Shown in pieces: positions 58,170 through 64,000 of a DNA stretch of 64,000 bases; the stretch's first letter is position 1, and the number at the start of each line of letters is the position of its first letter. The DNA is from Ciborinia camelliae (lineage: Eukaryota > Ascomycota > Leotiomycetes > Helotiales > Sclerotiniaceae): the NCBI GenBank assembly GCA_025890175.1, contig JANPYM010000013.1:380013-444012 (forward strand), written 5' to 3'. The notes under the pieces are model-generated. The model had not been told where the DNA came from, made no database searches, and saw nothing but the letters and a program-made list of their open reading frames with translations. The position numbers and the translations under genes are program-made.

Positions 58170-59325
58170 CTAATTAGATGTAGAGTTTCGAGCAGAATTT
58201 CGAGGTGGCTTTCTTGTTGATCCCGACTCGGACAGTAGTGGTGTACTCTCAACAGTGGTTCCGCCTTCGTCATCTGTGTCATGTTCTCGCGAGCCTGCAA
58301 TATATCCAACGATGCATCTTCCATTGGACTGTTGAACATTAGTGAGTGTTTTTTTTTGAATTGGAGCATATTTCACTTACAGCTCCGCCCGCACTATTTT
58401 GTCTTGCTCTTCTAGCTTTTAATTCGAAGGATATGCCCATTGCCAACAAGCATCCTTGTAAGCATCCTGTAACTAAGAATACTCCCCATGTACTCCACCC
58501 CCCGGATCCCAATCTAGCAAAAAGACTCGCAGACCAAACAAAGCTGCCTGGAGTTTGGATCAACATCATCGGTATACTCAAGCTCCCGATATGCCCAAGG
58601 TTGTATGTTAACCATATCTGAGGTAGGTATTGAATGCCTGCAAGGATCGTAGCTATAATTCCCAACACGTTGGCCCACCCGCCGAGGAAATTAGGACGAG
58701 CGAGTGCCAATGACACACTGACAACGATGGTAACGAAGCCATGAAACAGGCATACCAAAGCTATCGTGACAGCTGTACGCCATGTATGTTGTTGTTTATT
58801 ATAATCGAGGCTGGGAAGAGTGGGAGTTCTCGGAAAGAATACCAGGAAAAGGATTAATCTATGTAAATATAATATCAATATTGATCTCTTAGTTGTAGAT
58901 GGAACGCGTTGCATACATTATACTAAAGCAGAGCCATTGAACCCCAACTTGGGCAATTCCTAGTAATCCCGCAGCACATTCGAATGTGCTAACAGTCCTA
59001 CAACAAGCCACATCTGCACGAGATGCTGGCAGAACTATTATGTTTGCAAAGGCGCATGTTCCTGACGTTGTTCCCAGAAGAATGAAGAAGGGAGATATTC
59101 CTTCCGAGGTTCCGCGACTGATGATTCGATAATGTTGGGGCAAGTAAGATACGAGTATTCCGATGAGAATGAAGCTAGATAGAGTGTAGAATTTAGCTAA
59201 TGATCATAGAAGTAGAAATGAAAGATCTCAAAAATGTCTCCTTACATAGATATTGCGAGGTTGACGTAGCTTACATCTTGAAGCTTCTGGCAGCGGTCTG
59301 ATAAGTTATCTGTGAGAGACATCAT
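58170..59325 (-). CDS. PQ-loop repeat membrane protein
   Basis: Four exons: 59246-59325, 58917-59174, 58381-58858, 58170-58328; 324 residues. Two PQ-loop motifs, SYLPQHYRI and QYLPQIWLT, lie in the two three-helix bundles of a seven-helix protein. The PQ-loop family includes lysosomal/vacuolar cystine and cationic amino-acid exporters and SWEET-related proteins. The C-terminal exon is hydrophilic and Ser/Thr-rich (STPLLSESGSTRKPPRNSAR) and contains TPLL, a possible vacuolar dileucine-type sorting signal. The start MMSLTDNLSDRC has two consecutive ATG codons; the first is chosen. The substrate is unknown. Confidence 0.92.
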
Positions 59326-60214
59326 GATGATGAGTTTAATGAAGATGAAATCTCTCTGGCTATGGATATTTGTGATATCCAAAGCTTTAAGTTAAGGTTG
59401 TTTTTGAAGTGATGAACTACTCAGCCCATTGGTATACGTTCGTGAAATATATTGATGTTTATTTCAAGTGAAGTGAGGTGAAGTGAAGTGCAGTGAACTG
59501 ATGAAGCTCTCAAAGAAATGAATGTCAACAAACAGGCCCATGCGTTTCTGACAAGAAGCTGATCGACGGGAAGGGGAGTGAATAACAGGGGTAGCTTCCA
59601 ACTAGCGGCCGCATACCTCCGTCCTCCGACATATACCTAGTACCTACTACTGGTTGATCTTACCTTGGACATACAAATACTACCTACTTACGGAGCACTT
59701 CGATATAACACTACTACCTTAACATTTGAACCTTGCTATATCAACTGTTTCTGTTTCTTTTTCTTTCTTAGCAAGTTCACGTCCATATTCAAGTTCAAGA
59801 TCAAGATCAAGTTCACCCGACGTTCAAGTTCACGTTCACGTTCACGTTCATGTTCCCGTCCATGTTCCTGTTAGCTCTTTTCATTCTGTCACATAAATGC
59901 AAGAAATAAAGGCCTGATATACTCAGCAGTTCAGCTACTCAGCTACATATTCAGTTGTGAGTGCTGCGAGTGCTGCGAGTGGAGTATTTCAACCAGTGTC
60001 ATACTATTTTACATGGGGCTGCCGCACTCGAACCCGCATAAACTCCGATTTTAGTGTCGCTGGCTTGCATTTACCCATCGTCTGCTATACGGTAATGCGA
60101 GTGTTTGCCATCTACCCCCCACTGTAACGTAACCTCAAAAGGTCTACGGAGTAGGTAGGTCTTGAATACAACCCGTCTTTGTCATCGCTCTAAAAAATTC
60201 AACCACATTCTCCC
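59326..60214. other. Intergenic region, no gene seen
   Basis: Includes GTGAAGTGAAGTGAGGTGAAGTG repeats at 59466-59490, GTTCACGTTCACGTTCACGTTC repeats at 59828-59860, GAGTGCTGCGAGTGCTGCGAGTG at 59959-59981 and ATACCTAGTACCTACTAC near 59632. No zinc-cluster exon that could belong to the downstream gene is seen. Confidence 0.55.
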
Positions 60215-60974
60215 ATGGATGAGGCATTGATATTATTTCCAACTCATAAAGCCACCGACAATATAGAACTACAGACTTCATTTTGGCCCACACCAACGAG
60301 TGGTATTGTGGGTGGTTTTGATCCGTTCTCAGTTTTACCAGATACAACTGGGGATCCACTTCCCAAATCAACTCTGATCGAATACTGCAAGTTGCGTTTT
60401 CCTTATATGGGATCAATTATACTGACGATATTAAAAGTTATCAAACAGTTAGGTCCATGGCTTGGTTCTTATGACGATGCTCAACTATTGGGTCGCCCGG
60501 CATTCTCCTGGTTACCATTTGCTTTGCATCATCCTCCATTATTCTATGCTACACTATTGGGAGCAGCAGTTCATCTTGACCGCAAACAACCCATGGATAA
60601 ACGAACTCTTTTCTGGTACAAAATAGAGACGATGCGCTTAGCAAATCAAACAATGAACCTACCTAATGAAGCCGCGACAGATCAGATGCTCTTGGTGGTT
60701 CTGGTCCTATTATATTTCAATGTAAGTCCTCACCCCAATGTTCCAGTGTCAGGCTAAAAAAAGACATTAGGTCGGAGGGGGAGATGGGGATGAATACGAA
60801 ATGCATCTCTCAGGTATCAATCAAATGCTAACCATGAGAGGAGGTATGGGCAACCTAGGAATGAGAGGCATGATCAAAAACTGGCTAGGAATTTGCTATG
60901 GTCCTTGGAATCACGATTGGAACTATGGGCTTTTTGCGAAGTTTTACGGCATCGAAAGACAATCGCACACATGA
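60215..60974 (+). CDS. Truncated fungal transcription-factor-like protein without DNA-binding domain
   Basis: Two exons, 60215-60721 and 60771-60974 (49-bp intron), 236 residues. The sequence has the features of the C-terminal half of the fungal-specific transcription factor family (Fungal_trans_2-like). These are the middle segment PLFYATLLGAAVHLDRKQ, DQMLLVVLVLLYFN just before the splice, then HLSGINQMLTMRGGMGNLGM, corresponding to the family's L(K/N)xMVxxRGGxxxLG block. The N-terminal Zn2Cys6 cluster is missing, and no Cys-rich exon lies in the 900 bp upstream. It could be a real regulator lacking DNA binding, or a 5'-truncated relic. It stops early after FAKFYGIERQSHT. Confidence 0.6.
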
Positions 60975-61079
60975 AATAAAAGAAATCATTTCTGCCGGAC
61001 TACCTAGCTTCTAAACTTGCAAAGTTACCTCCCGGAGATCATTCAATACCCACTACTAAACACAGCCTATACGATCACT

Positions 61080-61823
61080 TCATTTTTCCAAACTCTTCTT
61101 CCACTCCTCCACGGTCAACACCTCATTTGCAAAAAGTGGCCAAATAAGATCAGTAGCAGCATTCTTCGCCACGGTAGTAAAGCCGGCTGTCGCATCCTTA
61201 AGCATCGTCACATGATATCCCCTAGCATTTCAATCAGTAACCTCCCAAGCCACTTGTATGGGGAATATACCACTTACAATTCATAAGCATATCTCGCTGT
61301 GGATTCCAAACAAGTATTAGCTGTCAAACCACCAAATATTAAATGAGTAATATCTCTCTGTTTCAACTGATAATCCAAGTCTGTGTTTTGGAATGAACTA
61401 TTTTCGAATCAGTTTTCCGTTTCTACTCAACTTCACACCGATTTTACCCATCAATACATACCTACTACACCAATGTTTACTAACCACCACATCCCCATTC
61501 CCCTCGACATCCGGCTCCAACCCTTCATAAATCTCGACCCCCCAAGTCCCCTCCTCAAAAGTCTTGCTCTCCCTTTGACTCTCCTGCATCACAGTTGGAT
61601 GGCTCCAACCTGCTAGAAAACCCAATTTTACTTGTTGATGCAAACCGTAATAAATTGGAATTTTTTGTTCATGCGCTGTAGTTACAAGGTTCTGAAGATG
61701 AATGATGGTTTTTGTATCGGCAAGGGATTCGGCGAGGCGCGGGTAGGCCTTTCCGTTGGGGTGGAGGAAGTCATTGTATGGGTCTATGAGTATGATTGCG
61801 GTTTTGGGGGTAGTGGGAAACAT
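61080..61823 (-). CDS. Isochorismatase-like cysteine hydrolase
   Basis: Three exons: 61462-61823, 61278-61397, 61080-61221 (introns 64 and 56 bp), 207 residues, starting at the ATG at 61823. Upstream codons in the same frame start with TTG. The catalytic Asp is in ILIDPYNDFLH, the Lys in VVVSKHWC, and the nucleophilic Cys in GLTANTCLESTARYAYEL, the standard D-K-C triad. Fungal members hydrolyse isochorismate, amides or nicotinamide-like substrates, and some are secreted effectors that lower host salicylate. This one has no signal peptide; the substrate is unknown. Length is normal for the family. Exon boundaries all restore the frame. Confidence 0.92.
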
Positions 61824-62470
61824 TTTTGGATATGGCTGGAACGGAATGAGTAGATGCTGTGGATACAAGTAATTGAAGAAAGGATGAATTGGAGAAAACA
61901 ATTGAGATTGGAATGAATTGTAAATATCTATTCTCTTTATATATTCCTTTCAAGAGATTCTTGGCGAGGATTAGAACCCCTCGTTAAAGATTACCTATCT
62001 CGGCTTTTATGCATGTCTATTGGAATGCTACACAAGATAAAGTCCTTCACTGGTACTTAGGTGTCGGTCGATGATATCAAACGCAATAAAGTTCACCCAA
62101 GCTCAAGTTGTGGGTATTCAATTCCGAGATAGCTTCTCAATTATGATAGCTTATACCTCACTTGTCATCACCGCTGCAACTCTGATATGAAGGAGGCTAA
62201 AATCGGCCTTTATGTAGGTAGGTATGATTAGATGATCAAATGCGGTATGGTGTATGGGAGGCTAGTTTGGCCAATTAGATGAAATTGTTTATTGCGTGAC
62301 ATTGATGACTGTGACAGTGCATATATAGTAGTACAGGCACATATTTGCTGGTCAAGGAAAGGCAATGGAAGAAAAGGGACTTTAAATAAAGGAACTGAGG
62401 TTTAAGAATAGAATTGTGTACTGTGGTCCAATCAGTTATATACATACATACAAGTAACCTTACGCCAGTA
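61824..62470. other. Intergenic region, no gene seen
   Basis: Contains GTAGGTAGGTATG at 62215. I see no N-terminal half of a DUF6604 gene here, although the downstream fragment would need one. Confidence 0.5.
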
Positions 62471-63504
62471 AATATTTGCAGCTGATAAAACGATAGACGC
62501 AGCAACTTCGTGGGCAGAAATCACCAATTGCTTTCAAAATCTCAATACGGATGAGGATTTAGATAATGAGGACGAAGACGAGGGCCCGACATCTACAGCT
62601 GACTTGATAATTACATACGAGTCAGAAGAATCTATTGAGATGAAGTTGAGCCTGATGATCTTCTATTTCTTTGAAGACCTGTATCGCTTTCAAGATTTCT
62701 TACACGGGTCATGGAAGAGTTACAAAGATGGAAAAATCGACCTTGTTAGTGCCGGTCTCATCACTAATTCGGCATTCCAGGTTGTGCGTCTCAATGAACA
62801 GGATATGCTAGCCACTGCATCAAGTATGTTTTCGAGGCAACGATCTTACGAATCTATTGCTGGAGTCATCTTTCGGTTGTTTCTATCCTAATGGTGAGGG
62901 AATGGGCGATCTACCAATGAATTCAATTTCAGCAGGACCAGTTGATTGCTCCAAGACAAAACCAGCGGTTCCTGCAACACAACCCGCGTCGCAGCCCGAC
63001 CCAGATAGAATCAAGCAGGCAAACATGCAAGGTGTGCAGTTCCCGAAGACGCCAAAGCTCACACACATGACAAAGGTCCACATCAGAGTTCCGAGTGGTG
63101 CCTTCCGTCTAGATGGTAGCATTGATCCTATTTGGGAAGCAAAGGTCCAGGCACATGCTCGAGCTGAAGCTGGAGTTGATGATGAGCCATATGCATGCGA
63201 TCCAGAGCATCAAGAAAATGGTAGGAAACTCGATGTTCGAATGATTAAACCACAGAGTGATAACAATTTTGTGTTTACGCATAACCCTATCTACTGTGAA
63301 GTGATAGCTCTTCGGTTGGTCACCGCAGATCAAGCTGATCTTTTTCATTGCGACTACCCTACTTTCATTACTTTCTTAGCACATCTGTATGCGGAATCTC
63401 ACATAACCAAGCTTTTTGAGTCAAAATGGCCGGCTATGGATCAAATGATAGACTTGCATAAGGGAGATATGTTTTTAGCCAACGTACCTCAATCCTGCTA
63501 CTGA
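62471..63504 (+). pseudogene. Broken DUF6604-domain gene fragment
   Basis: From about 62483, after a TTTGCAG acceptor-like site, a frame (AATSWAEITNCFQNLNTDED...TYESEESIEMKLSLMIFYFF) matches the pattern of the mid region of the fungal DUF6604 family, including the acidic linker EDEDEG. It has no upstream start. The frame runs to 62891 (LATASSMFSRQRSYESIAGV), then coding moves by one base at about 62868-62876 into a second frame (CFYPNGEGMGDLPMNSISAG onward) that continues to the stop at 63504. DUF6604 proteins are usually longer, so both ends are probably missing. I cannot identify an intron that joins the two frames. Confidence 0.55.
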
Positions 63505-64000
63505 GGCCTAAGTGTTCAACTAGTAACAAGAAAGATGATTCTAAACATAAGGGCCATCACATTGCCCTGAAAATATGACCCGTTACAGTTGATTATGATA
63601 AAATGGAAGATAGTCGTTTCACTCGGCTACAATGACTTTGACACGGGACCTCCGGGCTACCAGATGGGACCAGATACTTACATACCCGGGACCGACTCTT
63701 ACCGAGCATGCTTTAAGTAAAGATTTAAATAGTGATACAAATATAACAAGTCCAAAATAGATGAAAACTATTGTAATGAACCTCTCATAGTAAAAGGATA
63801 TGCCAAATTCACCAAAAAGACACTTGACTTACCTAGCTACGGTTACATCACTATGATAATTACCTAGTATTATTGAATGTAAACCAGTGAATATGGTGAA
63901 AAATGGTTTATGGAAAGGGTTCACCTCAAAGAATCAGTAATTCCAATGCTGGGCCGTCATACCTGTCAAAAGATCTACAATCTTGCCCGGGCAATTCCCT
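63505..64000. other. Terminal region, no gene seen
   Basis: AT-rich with a few GC-richer 20-base patches (around 63640-63700). No gene supportable before the window edge. Confidence 0.45.

Noticed and set aside
60013..60045. tRNA-like GGTTCGAGT motif on the minus strand
   Set aside because: Flanking bases do not form a T-stem or acceptor stem; no cloverleaf can be drawn.

Overview
The window reads as nuclear DNA of a filamentous ascomycete (Pezizomycotina). Genes are short-spaced and carry one to nine GT-AG introns, mostly 46-76 bp with CTAAC/CTGAC-like branch sites. The families present (2EXR, HET, RTA1, DUF6604, sedolisin, HET-C2-type lipid transfer protein) are typical of that group. A plant-associated member of the Leotiomycetes (Botrytis/Sclerotinia-like) is my best guess, but this is inference only. 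I found no tRNA, rRNA, CRISPR array or intact transposon.

Layout. 1-2.7 kb: a ~184-bp degenerate tandem repeat in front of an orphan C2H2 zinc-finger gene. 2.7-8.1 kb: AT-rich gene desert. 8.1-12 kb: a 79-residue protein with a polybasic tail and CaaX box, an RTA1-type membrane protein and an AlkB-type dioxygenase. 12.4-16.4 kb: two divergent-sequence 2EXR proteins. 17.2-24.2 kb: Rqc2/NEMF (ribosome quality control), divergent from a ten-exon secreted sedolisin protease. 25-35 kb: accessory-looking stretch with small secreted proteins, a glycosyltransferase, a possibly broken gene and an extended SDR reductase. 36-46 kb: HET-C2-like glycolipid transfer protein (interrupted by a 10-N assembly gap), a third 2EXR protein, a METTL16-type RNA methyltransferase, a macrodomain hydrolase and cytosolic glutaminyl-tRNA synthetase. 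46-64 kb: an MFS transporter with a GC-AG intron, an F-box-like protein, a decayed gene, a HET-domain gene with a premature stop, a ~129-bp tandem repeat, an amidase, a PQ-loop protein, a truncated transcription-factor-like protein, an isochorismatase-like hydrolase and a broken DUF6604 gene.

Housekeeping genes (Rqc2, GlnRS, METTL16, GLTP) sit among accessory and decaying loci. Allorecognition-associated families (HET-C2 relative, HET domain) lie within 16 kb of each other, but no operon-like or biosynthetic cluster is evident. The items I find most worth a second look are the Ras-tail-like CaaX mini-protein, the interrupted HET gene, the GC-rich hairpin insert inside a sedolisin intron, the two long-period tandem repeats and the decayed gene at 50.6-51.2 kb.
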